A stretch of 64,000 bases of DNA from Amycolatopsis sp. 195334CR. Its GTDB lineage: Bacteria; Actinomycetota; Actinomycetes; Mycobacteriales; Pseudonocardiaceae. The position numbers and the translations under genes were made by a program. Numbering within the stretch: the first letter of the stretch is position 1; every line of letters begins with the position of its first letter. Location of the stretch: positions 2,294,001 to 2,358,000 of the forward strand of contig NZ_JAFJMJ010000001.1 in the NCBI RefSeq assembly GCF_017309385.1. Reading direction: 5' to 3'. Of the stretch, positions 17,483 through 25,978 are shown one piece after another. A model generated the notes under the pieces. That model ran no database searches. It was not told where the DNA came from and was given only the letters and a program-made list of their open reading frames with translations.

Positions 17483-18907
17483 GTGACCACCACCCCGATC
17501 CGGCGGCCGCCCATCCCCGCGGCCGGCCCGCTGTCCACCGCCGGGCTGACCACCGTGCTGCTCGGCATGGCCCTGCCCCTGCTCGACTTCTTCATCGTCA
17601 ACGTCGCGCTGCCCACCATCGACGCCGATCTCGGCGCCTCCACCGCGACGCTGGAACTGCTGGTCGCCGGCTACGGCACGGCGTACGCGCTGCTGCTGGT
17701 GATCGGCGGCAGGCTCGGCGACGCGTTCGGCAGGCGGCGCCTGTTCCTCGCCGGGCTCGCCGCGTTCACCCTCACCTCGCTGCTGTGCGGCCTCGCACCG
17801 ACCGCCGAAGCACTGGTCGCGGCCAGGATCGCGCAGGGCGCTTCGGCCGCGATGCTGATGCCGCAGGTGCTCTCGGTCATCCAGGCGGGCACCTCCGGCG
17901 AGCGCCGGTCCCGTGCACTCGGCCTGTACGGCGCGGCGGGTGGCATCTCGATGGTGGCCGGGCAACTGCTCGGCGGCCTGCTCATCCACGCCGACCTGGC
18001 CGGTTCCGGCTGGCGGCCGATCTTCCTGGTCAACGTGCCGATCGGGCTGGCCGGGCTGGTGATCGCCCGGCGCACGATCCCGGAGAGCCGGTCGCCGCAC
18101 CCGCTCGGCGTGGACGGCCGGGGCACCGCGTTGTTCGGCCTGGCCATGCTGGCGCTGCTGATCCCGCTGCTCGAAGGCCGCGCGCTCGGCTGGCCGGGCT
18201 GGATCTGGGTGCTGCTCGCGGTGTGCCCCTTCGCCATGGCCGGGTTCGTCGTGACGCAGCGGCGGAGCGAGCGCGCGGGCAAGGTGCCGCTGCTGCCGCC
18301 GTCCGTGCTGCGCTCCCCCGGCCTCGGCCGCGGCCTGCTGCTGGCGTCCCCGTTCTTCGCCGCGTTCTCCGGGTTCATGTTCGCCTTCGCGGTAGCCACC
18401 CAGGACGGGCTCGGGCTCGGTCCGCTCGGCTCCGGGCTGGCGATGAGCCCGCTGGCCGTCGGCTTCCTGGTGTCCTCGCTGGTCAGCAGCAGGCTGGTGG
18501 CCCGGTTCGGGGTTCGGGTGATCACCTACGGCACCGGCTTGCAGGCACTGGGCGTGCTGGTGCTGGCGGCGACCACGCTGGCCGCCTGGCCCGACCTGGA
18601 CGTGCTCGCGTTCGCCCCCGGCCTGCTGCTGACCGGACTCGGTCAGGGCGCGGGCATGACCACGGTGTTCCGGGTGGTGCTGGCGCGGGTGCCCGCCGAT
18701 CGCGCCGGGGTCGGCAGCGGGGCGCTGACCACGGTGCAGCAGACCTCGATGGCGCTCGGCGTGGCCGCCTTCGGCACGTTGTTCGCCGTCGCCGCCGAAC
18801 CGTCGGTGCTCGGCATGCGGAATGCGTTCGTGCTGATCATGACGATTCAGGCGGTCACTTCACTGCTGCTTTCCCTTTTCTCGACGAAATTGCCGGACCC
18901 GCGCTGA
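17483..18907 (+). CDS. MFS exporter, DHA2 (EmrB/QacA) family
   Basis: About 474 residues with fourteen likely membrane helices. The first helix reads LLDFFIVNVALPTIDADLGA, followed by GYGTAYALLLVIGGRLGDAFGR, the DHA2 motif A region, and motif C-like glycine-rich helices. Such proteins export drugs or antiseptics using the proton gradient. An ATG at 17435 would add 16 residues but lies inside the inverted-repeat operator, so I prefer GTG 17483, although its ribosome site is weak. Divergent from the MmyB-type regulator, which probably controls it, and convergent with the LysR gene. Confidence 0.9.
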   Translation: MTTTPIRRPPIPAAGPLSTAGLTTVLLGMALPLLDFFIVNVALPTIDADLGASTATLELLVAGYGTAYALLLVIGGRLGDAFGRRRLFLAGLAAFTLTSLLCGLAPTAEALVAARIAQGASAAMLMPQVLSVIQAGTSGERRSRALGLYGAAGGISMVAGQLLGGLLIHADLAGSGWRPIFLVNVPIGLAGLVIARRTIPESRSPHPLGVDGRGTALFGLAMLALLIPLLEGRALGWPGWIWVLLAVCPFAMAGFVVTQRRSERAGKVPLLPPSVLRSPGLGRGLLLASPFFAAFSGFMFAFAVATQDGLGLGPLGSGLAMSPLAVGFLVSSLVSSRLVARFGVRVITYGTGLQALGVLVLAATTLAAWPDLDVLAFAPGLLLTGLGQGAGMTTVFRVVLARVPADRAGVGSGALTTVQQTSMALGVAAFGTLFAVAAEPSVLGMRNAFVLIMTIQAVTSLLLSLFSTKLPDPR

Positions 18908-18912
18908 CGAAT

Positions 18913-19899
18913 TCATTCCCGCCATTCCGAGTGCTGGAGCAGCAATGCGTCCCAGAGCAATTTCACCGCCGGGGACTGCTCACCCCGGCGGGCGAATGCG
19001 CCGACGAGCACTTCCAGTCGCGGGTCGAGGTCGTTGACCACCGGAACGACGCGCAGGCCGCCGCCCTCGGGGATCCGCCCGTCGGTGGCGGCCTCACCGA
19101 TGCCGCGGGTGACCAGCATGCAGCCGCGCACCAGCCCGGAGTGCAGCAGTTCGAACCCGTAGTTCAGCGTGTCGATCTCGGCGGCCACGTCCAGCTTGTC
19201 GCGGTAACCGGAGCCGAACCAGCCGCGCAGCACCTCCGCGATCAGCCCGGTCGCCGAGATCACCAGCGGCAGCGTGTGCAGTTCCTTCGCCCGCAGCACC
19301 GGCCCCGGCAACTGGGACTCCGGCAGGTTGGTGATCACCGAAAGCCCGCTGCGGCGCCATTCCAGCACCTCGCAGTCGGCGAACTCCTCGCCGCCGGAGG
19401 TGACCACGCTGCCGCAGACCACGTCCGCGCGCTTGTCCGCCAGCGCGGGCAGGAGGTCCTTGGTGCGCAGGTGGAGGAAGCGCAGTTCCACGCCCAGCCG
19501 GGACAGTTCACCGGCGATCTTCTCGCTCACGCTGGTGACAAAACCGAGGGTGAATCGGGTGGTGCCGACGGTCAGCGTTTCACCGGTGCGGCGGCGGCCC
19601 TCGTCGATTTCGTCGAGCCAGTCGGCGAGCGTGCGCCGCGCGCGTTCCACCATCGCCTTGCCGGTCTCGGTGAACAGCACGTCCTGCCCGCGCCCCTGCT
19701 TGACCACCAGCGGCTCCCCGCAGAGCTCGCCGAAATTGCGGTTGAGCGTGTCCAGCTGCTTCTGGATGCTGGACTGGGCGCGGCCGAGCGCGCGGGCCGC
19801 ACCGAGCGCGGTCCCGGTATCACGGACGGCGATCAGGGTGCGCAGCTGATCCATGGTGGTGTCCAGCAACGATTGCGGGCTCTGGAGCAACCGATTCAT
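18913..19899 (-). CDS. LysR-family transcriptional regulator
   Basis: 328 residues. The winged helix-turn-helix region contains LRTLIAVRDTGTALGAARAL and GRAQSSIQKQLDTLN, and a periplasmic-binding-like effector domain follows (LTVGTTRFTLGFVTSVSEKI). The extra N-terminal MNRLLQSPQSLLDTT precedes the usual MDQLRTL start, so translation could begin 15 codons later. It is convergent with the exporter and divergent from the membrane-protein gene at 20062, which may be its target; AT-rich direct repeats lie between them. Confidence 0.9.
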   Translation of the reverse strand: MNRLLQSPQSLLDTTMDQLRTLIAVRDTGTALGAARALGRAQSSIQKQLDTLNRNFGELCGEPLVVKQGRGQDVLFTETGKAMVERARRTLADWLDEIDEGRRRTGETLTVGTTRFTLGFVTSVSEKIAGELSRLGVELRFLHLRTKDLLPALADKRADVVCGSVVTSGGEEFADCEVLEWRRSGLSVITNLPESQLPGPVLRAKELHTLPLVISATGLIAEVLRGWFGSGYRDKLDVAAEIDTLNYGFELLHSGLVRGCMLVTRGIGEAATDGRIPEGGGLRVVPVVNDLDPRLEVLVGAFARRGEQSPAVKLLWDALLLQHSEWRE

Positions 19900-19955
19900 A
19901 GGGCGGAGTGTAGACCCGGCGAAACTGATCCCGGCACCACTTGAACAAATCTGGA

Positions 19956-19976
19956 AATTACTTACGACAATTACTT
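19956..19976 (+). promoter_or_regulatory. AT-rich 8-bp direct repeats in divergent promoter region
   Basis: AATTACTT occurs at 19956 and 19969, a 13-base period, in an unusually AT-rich patch between the LysR gene and the membrane-protein gene. This could be a regulator site or promoter element. Confidence 0.35.
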
Positions 19977-20061
19977 CTCAGCACCACCCGTTCCGTGCCA
20001 GTATTTCGCCCGCCACTGATGGCGCCCCCTTACTTCCAGGCCGTCGAGGAGAAACACGCCC

Positions 20062-20619
20062 GTGACCCACCCACCGATCGCCGCGGCCGAGCCCGTGGCC
20101 CCGGCCCGCCGCCCCGGCACGATCACCGCCCTGCTGGGCACGGCCGCGGCCGCGGCCGTGTCCGCGATGGCCGGTGCCGCGGTGGTCCTCACCGGCGGCG
20201 CGGAACTGGCGGCGGAGAACGTGCGCTCGGTCTTCGACCAGCTCGCGCCCGAGTTCGGCCTGTCCGGGATGAGCGCCGCCGACGTCCAGGAGCTCTCCGG
20301 CCCGCTGTGGCAGGAGATGATCGACTCGCGCACGACCAGCCTCGCCGCCCGCGGCGTGATCGCCGCCTTCTTCGCCCTGTGGGTGCTCGGCTTCGCGCTG
20401 TGCGCCGGCAAGGCCGCCACCTGGGCCAGGGTGCTGGTCACCATCGGCTCGGTCCTGCTGGTGCTGACGCACCTGCTGATCGTCTCCGACTACCCACCGG
20501 GCGCGGTGGGTCCGCTGGGCTGGGTCGCCGTGGCGACCGGCCTGGCCGCGGTCGTGCTGTGCTGGTTACCGGCCAACAACCGGTACGCACGCGCCGCGAA
20601 GCTCGCTCACCGGCCCTGA
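20062..20619 (+). CDS. Four-helix membrane protein of unknown function
   Basis: 185 residues. A basic N-terminus is followed by a helix, an outer segment of about 65 residues (AENVRSVFDQLAPEFG to WQEMIDS) and three more helices ending in a basic tail. No family motif is recognised. GTG 20062 has GAGGAGAAA about ten bases upstream. It lies divergent from the LysR gene and overlaps the convergent gene by 13 bases. Confidence 0.8.
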   Translation: MTHPPIAAAEPVAPARRPGTITALLGTAAAAAVSAMAGAAVVLTGGAELAAENVRSVFDQLAPEFGLSGMSAADVQELSGPLWQEMIDSRTTSLAARGVIAAFFALWVLGFALCAGKAATWARVLVTIGSVLLVLTHLLIVSDYPPGAVGPLGWVAVATGLAAVVLCWLPANNRYARAAKLAHRP

Positions 20620-21176
20620 GGGGGGTCGTGAGTGGTCAGTTCCCACTCACGAGGTAGAGCGAGACGCAGGTCGGGCCGGGTCGCCGCATAGCGGTAGGCC
20701 CGGTCCTTCGCTGTCCACGGCACCGGACCGGAGACGGCCAGCACCCGCCGGGCCCGGCGCAGCCCGCCCGGCGTGTGCAGCTGCTTCAGGTCGTTGCCGA
20801 GCACTTCGGCGAAGGCGATCGGCGCGGTGTCCTCGTCGACGAACAGGTCCGTCCACAGCGACTCCAGGATCGCCTCCGGCGGCTTCGGCGCCTCCAGCCG
20901 AAGCCGGTAGTTCGCCCAGAACTCGCTGGTGAGACCCGGTTCGAGGGCCCGCCGGATCTCCACCGTCACCGGGTACGCGTCGAGCAGATCGAGCAGGCCG
21001 AAACCGAGCAGCAGCCGCGCGTAGCCGGTCAACTGAGGTTCTTCGAGCAGCTCCCGTGCCCATTCGTGCGCGACCTCGTCGGCGTCCAGTTCCTCACCGC
21101 GCGCCAGCCACACCCCGTCGGCCTCGACCACGTCCCGGTCGGCGAGCCAGGTCCGCACGCGTTCGACCACGTCCAT
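20607..21176 (-). CDS. Hypothetical soluble protein
   Basis: 189 residues, acidic, mostly helical (VVERVRTWLADRDVVEADGV, WARELLEEPQLTGYARLLLG). No motif I recognise; I start it at ATG 21176. The 3' end overlaps the convergent membrane-protein gene by 13 bases and carries the arms of a hairpin terminator. It is divergent from the sigma factor gene at 21253. Confidence 0.72.
   Translation of the reverse strand: MDVVERVRTWLADRDVVEADGVWLARGEELDADEVAHEWARELLEEPQLTGYARLLLGFGLLDLLDAYPVTVEIRRALEPGLTSEFWANYRLRLEAPKPPEAILESLWTDLFVDEDTAPIAFAEVLGNDLKQLHTPGGLRRARRVLAVSGPVPWTAKDRAYRYAATRPDLRLALPREWELTTHDPPQGR
20626..20652. terminator. Hairpin terminator between convergent genes
   Basis: TCGTGAGTGG at 20626-20635 pairs perfectly with CCACTCACGA at 20643-20652 across a seven-base loop. 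It lies just past the stop of the plus-strand gene and inside the 3' coding end of the minus-strand gene, so it could serve both. Confidence 0.6.
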
Positions 21177-21252
21177 CCGGCCAGTGTGCTCTCCCGGAGG
21201 AATTTCGGCGCGAGGGCGTCGGAGCACCGGCCCGCCGGACGACGATGGGGGT

Positions 21253-21768
21253 GTGAACGAACCCAGGGTGCACCGGGACCCGGCGTTCGCGCTGCTGGAG
21301 CTGTACGACGCGGCGTTGCCGGAGGTCTACGGCTACCTCCTGGCCAGGTGCGGGAACCGGGTGGTCGCCGAGGAGCTGACCTCGGAGACCTTTCTCGGCG
21401 CGGTCCGCGCGTGCCGGTCGGCGGGCGCGGCGCCGGTGTCCGTGCCCTGGTTGATCGGGGTGGCCAGGCACAAGCTCGCCGACCACTGGCGCCGCCGCGC
21501 CCGCGAGGAACGCGGGTTGCGGCTGGTGCACGACGTGCAGCCGGAGACCGTCGATCCGTGGGACGCCGAACTCGACGTGCTGCGGGCCCGCGAGGTGCTC
21601 GGTTCCCTCGGCGCCCACCACCAGGCGGCGCTGAGCCTGCGCTACCTCGACGGCCTGCCGGTGCCCGAGGTCGCCGAGCACCTCGGGCGCACCGTGCACG
21701 CCACCGAAGCCCTGCTGGTCCGGGCGCGATCCGCGTTCCGCCGCGCGTATGAGGAGGGAGAGTCGTGA
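21253..21768 (+). CDS. ECF-type RNA polymerase sigma factor
   Basis: 171 residues. Region 2 is visible in LYDAALPEVYGYLLARCGNR, AEELTSETFLGAVRA and PWLIGVARHKLADHWRRRAR; region 4 in LGSLGAHHQAALSLRYLDGL and VHATEALLVRARSAFRRAY. There is no anti-sigma gene with a membrane helix next to it; the downstream VOC gene overlaps by four bases and starts with a tail that looks like an ECF-partner segment. Start GTG 21253 has an alternative GTG two bases upstream in another frame only. Confidence 0.92.
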   Translation: MNEPRVHRDPAFALLELYDAALPEVYGYLLARCGNRVVAEELTSETFLGAVRACRSAGAAPVSVPWLIGVARHKLADHWRRRAREERGLRLVHDVQPETVDPWDAELDVLRAREVLGSLGAHHQAALSLRYLDGLPVPEVAEHLGRTVHATEALLVRARSAFRRAYEEGES

Positions 21769-22643
21769 CCGATCCCTTCGACGCTCTCCGCCGTGCGCCC
21801 GAGCCGGTCGCCCCGGATCCGCGGTTCGCCGACGAACTGCGCGACCAGCTGCGTCGCGCGGTGCTGAACGGAGGAGAGATGACCACCACCGAAACCACGC
21901 CACAGGCCCAGGTGCGCTCGCTGACCCCGTACCTGGTGGTGACCGACGCCCGCCGCGCGCTGGACTTCTACGTCGAGGTGTTCGGCGCGACCCGGCGGGC
22001 CGACCCGATCGTGATGGAGGACGGCCGGGTGGGGCACGCGGAACTGGCCATCGGCGACACCGTGCTGATGCTCGCCGAGGAGTTCCCCGAGCTGGGCAAC
22101 GTGGTCGCGCCCGAGGGCGGGCCGCTGATCCGGGTCGAGGTGCCGGACGTGCGTGCCTCGGTGGCCCGCGCGGTCGAACTGGGCGCCGAGGCGCAGGGCG
22201 GGGTGGAGGACCGCGGGCACGGGCTGACCGGGCGCATCAAGGACCCGTTCGGCCAGCGCTGGCTGATCAACCCGGCGCCGGCGCGCCCGTTCGAGGACGG
22301 CCCGGAGATCCGGCACGGGCACGCCCTGTACTTCACCTTCCAGGTGCCCGACGACACCGCCGCCAAGGCGTTCTACGGCTCGGTGCTCGGCTGGCAGTTC
22401 ACCCCCGGCTCGGTCCCGGACGCCTGGGGCATCGAAGGCCACGGGCTGCAGGGCGGGCTGTGGGGCGGGGACCGCCAGGTCGGCTGGAAGCTGATGTACG
22501 CGGTGGACGACCTGGCGGCCGCGGTCGACCGGGTCCGCGCGGCGGGCGGCCGGATCGTCGAGGGCCCGAAGCAGGAGCCGTACGGCCTGACCGCCGACTG
22601 CGTCGACGACCAGGGCATCGAGTTCTGGCTCTGGGAGGCTTGA
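21765..22643 (+). CDS. Double VOC-domain protein with ECF-partner-like N-terminal tail
   Basis: 292 residues. Residues 1-38 (MTDPFDALRRAPEPVAPDPR and following) form a hydrophilic tail typical of genes placed directly after ECF sigma factors. Two vicinal-oxygen-chelate modules follow: the first from about 45 (LTPYLVVTDARRALDFYVEV) to 165, the second from about 180 (HALYFTFQVPDDTAAKAFYG) to 292. VOC proteins include glyoxalases, dioxygenases and drug-binding resistance proteins. Because the gene overlaps the sigma gene, the protein may bind a small molecule and modulate sigma activity; that is inference. GTG 21765 overlaps the upstream TGA. Confidence 0.85.
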   Translation: MTDPFDALRRAPEPVAPDPRFADELRDQLRRAVLNGGEMTTTETTPQAQVRSLTPYLVVTDARRALDFYVEVFGATRRADPIVMEDGRVGHAELAIGDTVLMLAEEFPELGNVVAPEGGPLIRVEVPDVRASVARAVELGAEAQGGVEDRGHGLTGRIKDPFGQRWLINPAPARPFEDGPEIRHGHALYFTFQVPDDTAAKAFYGSVLGWQFTPGSVPDAWGIEGHGLQGGLWGGDRQVGWKLMYAVDDLAAAVDRVRAAGGRIVEGPKQEPYGLTADCVDDQGIEFWLWEA

Positions 22644-22647
22644 ACCT

Positions 22648-24420
22648 TTAACGTCCGACGGCGTACCCCTGCATGCCGCGGGGGTTCGCCGCCGCCCGTA
22701 GCACGCCGTTCTCGTGGGACACCGCGGAAAGGCGGCCCAGTCCCCAGGCGCCGCCGTCGACGACGTGGTGTCCCCACGCGGTCAGCTGGTCCATTGTGGA
22801 CTGGCCGAGCCGCGACTCCACCACGAGCTCGCGCGGGCTCCACGACCGCGGGTAGAACGAGCTGGGGAAGGCGGTGGTGTGCCAGTTCGGCGCGTCGATG
22901 CTCTCCTGGAGGTTGAGCCCGCCGAGCGTGTGCGCCAGCCAGAAGCACAGCTGCCACTGGTCCTGCTGGTCGCCGCCCGGGGTGCCGAAAGCGATCCGGG
23001 GCTCGCCGTCGCGCAGCGCCATCGACGGCGACAGCGTGATGCGCGGGCGCTTGCGCGGCGCCAGCGAGTTCGGCAGGCCCTGCTCCAGCCAGAACATCTG
23101 ACCCCGCGAGTCGAGGCAGAAGCCGAGTTCGGGGATCGCCGGGCTCGACTGCAGCCAGCCGCCGGACGGGGTCGCGGAGACCAGGTTGCCGAACCGGTCG
23201 GCCACGTCGATGTGCACGGTGTCGCCGCGGGTCTCGCCGGTCGGCATGACCGTCGGCTCGCCGACCGCGCCCACCGCGGCGGTCACGTCACGCAGGGAGT
23301 CGAGGATCTTCGGCAGCCTCGGCGTGCGCCCGCCGGGTGAACCCGGCCGCAGTTCGCCGCTGGCCTCGTCGCCGATCAGTTCGCGGCGCTGGGCGGCGTA
23401 CTCGCGGGACAGCAGGTCGTCCAGCGGGACGTCGCCGGAATCGCCGTACCAGGCTTCGCGGTCGGCGAAGGCCAGCTTCGCCGCCTCGACCGCCAGGTGC
23501 ACCGTGCGCGCGGTCGGCTTCCCGTCCACATAGGACAGCTCGTCGCGCAGGCCGTCCAGCAGCAGCACCTGCTGCGCCAGCGCGGGTCCCTGGGTCCAGC
23601 CGCCCGCCTTGACCAGGCTCCAGCCGTCGAGGTCGACCACCACGGCGTCCTCGTAGGTGGCTTCCCAGCTCGCCAGGTCGTCGCCGGTGAGCAGACCGGC
23701 GTGGTCGCGGCCGGAGTCGTCGCGGAAAGCCTTGCGGGAGAAGGCGTCCACGTACTCGGCGACAAATCCCTGCGACCAGGCGCGGCGGGCGGCGTCGATC
23801 TGCGCCTCGCGACCGCTGACCGCTTCGGCCTCTTCGAGCAGCCGGGTCCAGGTGCGCGCCAGGGTCGGGTTGCGGTGCACGCCCTTGGCGGATTTGCCGT
23901 CCGGCAGCCAGATCTCGGCCGAGGTGGGCCAGTGGTCGGTGAACAGGTCCGCCACCAGGTCGATCGTCGCGCTCACGCGGTCGACCAGCGGCACGCCGTT
24001 TTCCGCGTACGAGATCGCGTAACCGAGCACCTCGCGCAGCGACTTCGTGCCGTGGTCGCGCAGGAGCAGCAGCCAACCGTCCCAGGCACCCGGCACGGTC
24101 GAGGGCAGCAAACCGCTGCCGGGGATCAGGTCGAGGCCGAGGTCGGCGAAGTGCTCGGGCGTCGCGGCCGCGGCCGACGGGCCCTGCGCGGCGAGCAGGC
24201 GCGGGGTCGGGTCGTCCGCGGTGGTGAACAACGCGGGCACCTGCCCGGCCGGGCCGCAGAGGTGCGGTTCGGCGACCTGGAGCACGAAGCCCGCCGCGAC
24301 CGCCGCGTCGAAGGCGTTGCCGCCGCTCTCGAGCACCGCCATGCCGGTGGCCGAGCCGAGCCAGTGTGTCGACGCCACCATGCCGTATGTGCCGGTCAGC
24401 TCCGGCCGAGTCGTGAACAC
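22648..24420 (-). CDS. Gamma-glutamyltransferase family protein
   Basis: 590 residues. MVASTHWLGSATGMAVLESGGNAFDAAVAAG-like sequence at the start, GLLPSTVPGAWDGW and the catalytic Thr401 in GDTVHIDV match the gamma-glutamyltransferase (Ntn-hydrolase) family, which self-cleaves before this Thr. The residues after the Thr (VADRFGNLVSATPSGGW) differ somewhat from glutathione-degrading GGT, as in GGT-like acylases, so the substrate is uncertain. No clear signal peptide is visible. The GTG start lies 20 bases after the TetR stop, so the two genes are likely co-transcribed. Confidence 0.88.
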   Translation of the reverse strand: MFTTRPELTGTYGMVASTHWLGSATGMAVLESGGNAFDAAVAAGFVLQVAEPHLCGPAGQVPALFTTADDPTPRLLAAQGPSAAAATPEHFADLGLDLIPGSGLLPSTVPGAWDGWLLLLRDHGTKSLREVLGYAISYAENGVPLVDRVSATIDLVADLFTDHWPTSAEIWLPDGKSAKGVHRNPTLARTWTRLLEEAEAVSGREAQIDAARRAWSQGFVAEYVDAFSRKAFRDDSGRDHAGLLTGDDLASWEATYEDAVVVDLDGWSLVKAGGWTQGPALAQQVLLLDGLRDELSYVDGKPTARTVHLAVEAAKLAFADREAWYGDSGDVPLDDLLSREYAAQRRELIGDEASGELRPGSPGGRTPRLPKILDSLRDVTAAVGAVGEPTVMPTGETRGDTVHIDVADRFGNLVSATPSGGWLQSSPAIPELGFCLDSRGQMFWLEQGLPNSLAPRKRPRITLSPSMALRDGEPRIAFGTPGGDQQDQWQLCFWLAHTLGGLNLQESIDAPNWHTTAFPSSFYPRSWSPRELVVESRLGQSTMDQLTAWGHHVVDGGAWGLGRLSAVSHENGVLRAAANPRGMQGYAVGR

Positions 24421-24440
24421 AGGGCCGATAGTACGCGTTG

Positions 24441-25013
24441 CTAACGGTTTTGCTGAGCCCCGATCAGCCCGGCGGCGATCGCCCTGGCCGAGCGGACCGC
24501 GCCAGGGACCAGGTCCAGCGAACCGGCCACGGTCGCGCCTTCGAGCAGGATCAGCAGCGCACCGGCCAGTTCGACCGGCTCCGGCAGACCGGCGCGCTCG
24601 GCCAACTCCCGCAGGTAGTCGCGCAGCCAGCGCTTCTGCTCGGCGATCACCCGGCGCCCGGGGTGGTCGCCGTCCGGCAGTTCGGCGTGGGCGTTGACGA
24701 ACGCGCAACCCCGCGGGTTCATCGTGCGCATCCAACTGTCGAGCGCGTCGAAGACCAGGAGCAGGCCGTCGGCCGGGGGCGCGTCGCCGACCACCGCGTG
24801 CACGTGGGCCCGCCAGCGCTCGTCACGGCGGCGCAGGTAGTGCCCGATCAACGCGTCCTTCGAGCCGAACCGGGCGTAGAGGGTCTTTTTCGTGACCCCG
24901 GCTTCCCCGGCGATCAGATCCACGCCGACCGCGTGGATCCCCTGGTCGTAGAAGAGTTTTCCGGCGACCTCGAGCACCCGCTCGGCCGCCGGCGTCAGTT
25001 CCGTCGCAGCCAT
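24441..25013 (-). CDS. TetR-family transcriptional regulator
   Basis: 190 residues. The N-terminal helix-turn-helix (AAERVLEVAGKLFYDQGIHA, GVTKKTLYARFGSKDALI) is typical, and a ligand-binding domain with the NPRGCAFVNAHAEL motif of the TetR_C_16/YxaF-like group follows. It is divergent from the DMT transporter at 25091, with an inverted repeat between them, and precedes the GGT gene on its own strand. It likely represses the transporter and itself. Confidence 0.92.
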   Translation of the reverse strand: MAATELTPAAERVLEVAGKLFYDQGIHAVGVDLIAGEAGVTKKTLYARFGSKDALIGHYLRRRDERWRAHVHAVVGDAPPADGLLLVFDALDSWMRTMNPRGCAFVNAHAELPDGDHPGRRVIAEQKRWLRDYLRELAERAGLPEPVELAGALLILLEGATVAGSLDLVPGAVRSARAIAAGLIGAQQNR

Positions 25014-25026
25014 GACTTGACACTAC

Positions 25027-25067
25027 ACCGTTCTGTCTACCACTCTCGAATGGGTAAACAGATCGGT
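25027..25067. promoter_or_regulatory. Candidate TetR operator, 15-bp imperfect inverted repeat
   Basis: ACCGTTCTGTCTACC at 25027-25041 and GGTAAACAGATCGGT at 25053-25067 are complementary at 13 of 15 positions across an 11-base spacer. It lies between the divergent TetR and DMT transporter genes. Confidence 0.6.
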
Positions 25068-25090
25068 ATACCCCGTTTCGAGGAGGGTGG

Positions 25091-25978
25091 ATGCGCACCG
25101 GCTTCGTGCTGATGTGGAGCTCCGGGTTCGTCGGTGCCGCGCTCGCCGCCGGTACGGCGAGCACCGCCACCACACTGATGTGGCGGTGCCTGGTCGCGGC
25201 GGTGTTGATCGGCGGCTGGTGGTGGCTGACCCGGCGGCGACGGCTGGGCCTGCGTGAACTCGGCCTGCAAGCGCTGATCGGCCTGCTGTCCCAGTGCGTG
25301 TACCTGTCCGGCATCTTCTGGTCGGTCGACCTTGGCGTGCCGTCCGGCACGGCCGCGCTGGTCGCCGCGCTGCAGCCGATCGTGGCCACCGTGCTCGGCC
25401 AGTTCGTGCTCGGCGAGCACGCTTCGAAGGCCCAGTGGCTCGGGTTGGCGATCGGGCTGGGCGGGGTCGCGCTGGTGGTCGGCGGCGACCTCTCCGGTGG
25501 GAACGCGCCCGCGCTCGCCTACGCGCTGCCGGTGCTGGCCATGCTCGGCCTGGTCGCGGCGACCCTGCTCGAACGCCGCGCCGGCGTCTCCGTCGAACTG
25601 GGCGACAGCCTGGCCATCCAGTGCGTGACCAGCGCCGTCGTGTTCACCGGCGTGGCCGCCGCGAGCGGGCAGCTGGTGCCGCCGGCGAGCGGTTCGTTCT
25701 GGTTCGCCATCGGCTGGGTGGTGGTGCTGTCCACCTTCGGCGGTTACGGCTTCTACTGGCTCAACCTGCGGCGCGGCTCGGTGACCTCGGTGTCCAGCCT
25801 GCTCTACCTGACCCCGCCGACCACCATGCTGGCCGGGTTCCTGCTCTTCGACGAGACGCTCGACGTGCGTGGCCTGCTCGGCGTCGCGGTCTGCGCGCTC
25901 GCCGTGTTCCTGGTGCTCAGGAAACCGCGGTCTTCGGGAAAAGTGCCTCCCGAGCCCGCCCGATGCCCTGCCAGCTGA
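25091..25978 (+). CDS. DMT-superfamily EamA transporter
   Basis: 295 residues with about ten membrane helices and two EamA repeats (LMWSSGFVGAALAAG in the first; YGFYWLNLRRGSVTSVSSLL in the second). Members export amino acids, metabolites or drugs. It starts at ATG 25091 after AGGAGG. Its last 20 codons lie on the antisense strand of the UDP-glucose dehydrogenase 3' end; the hydrophilic tail (KPRSSGKVPPEPARCPAS) is probably a by-product of that 62-bp overlap. Likely controlled by the divergent TetR. Confidence 0.9.
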   Translation: MRTGFVLMWSSGFVGAALAAGTASTATTLMWRCLVAAVLIGGWWWLTRRRRLGLRELGLQALIGLLSQCVYLSGIFWSVDLGVPSGTAALVAALQPIVATVLGQFVLGEHASKAQWLGLAIGLGGVALVVGGDLSGGNAPALAYALPVLAMLGLVAATLLERRAGVSVELGDSLAIQCVTSAVVFTGVAAASGQLVPPASGSFWFAIGWVVVLSTFGGYGFYWLNLRRGSVTSVSSLLYLTPPTTMLAGFLLFDETLDVRGLLGVAVCALAVFLVLRKPRSSGKVPPEPARCPAS

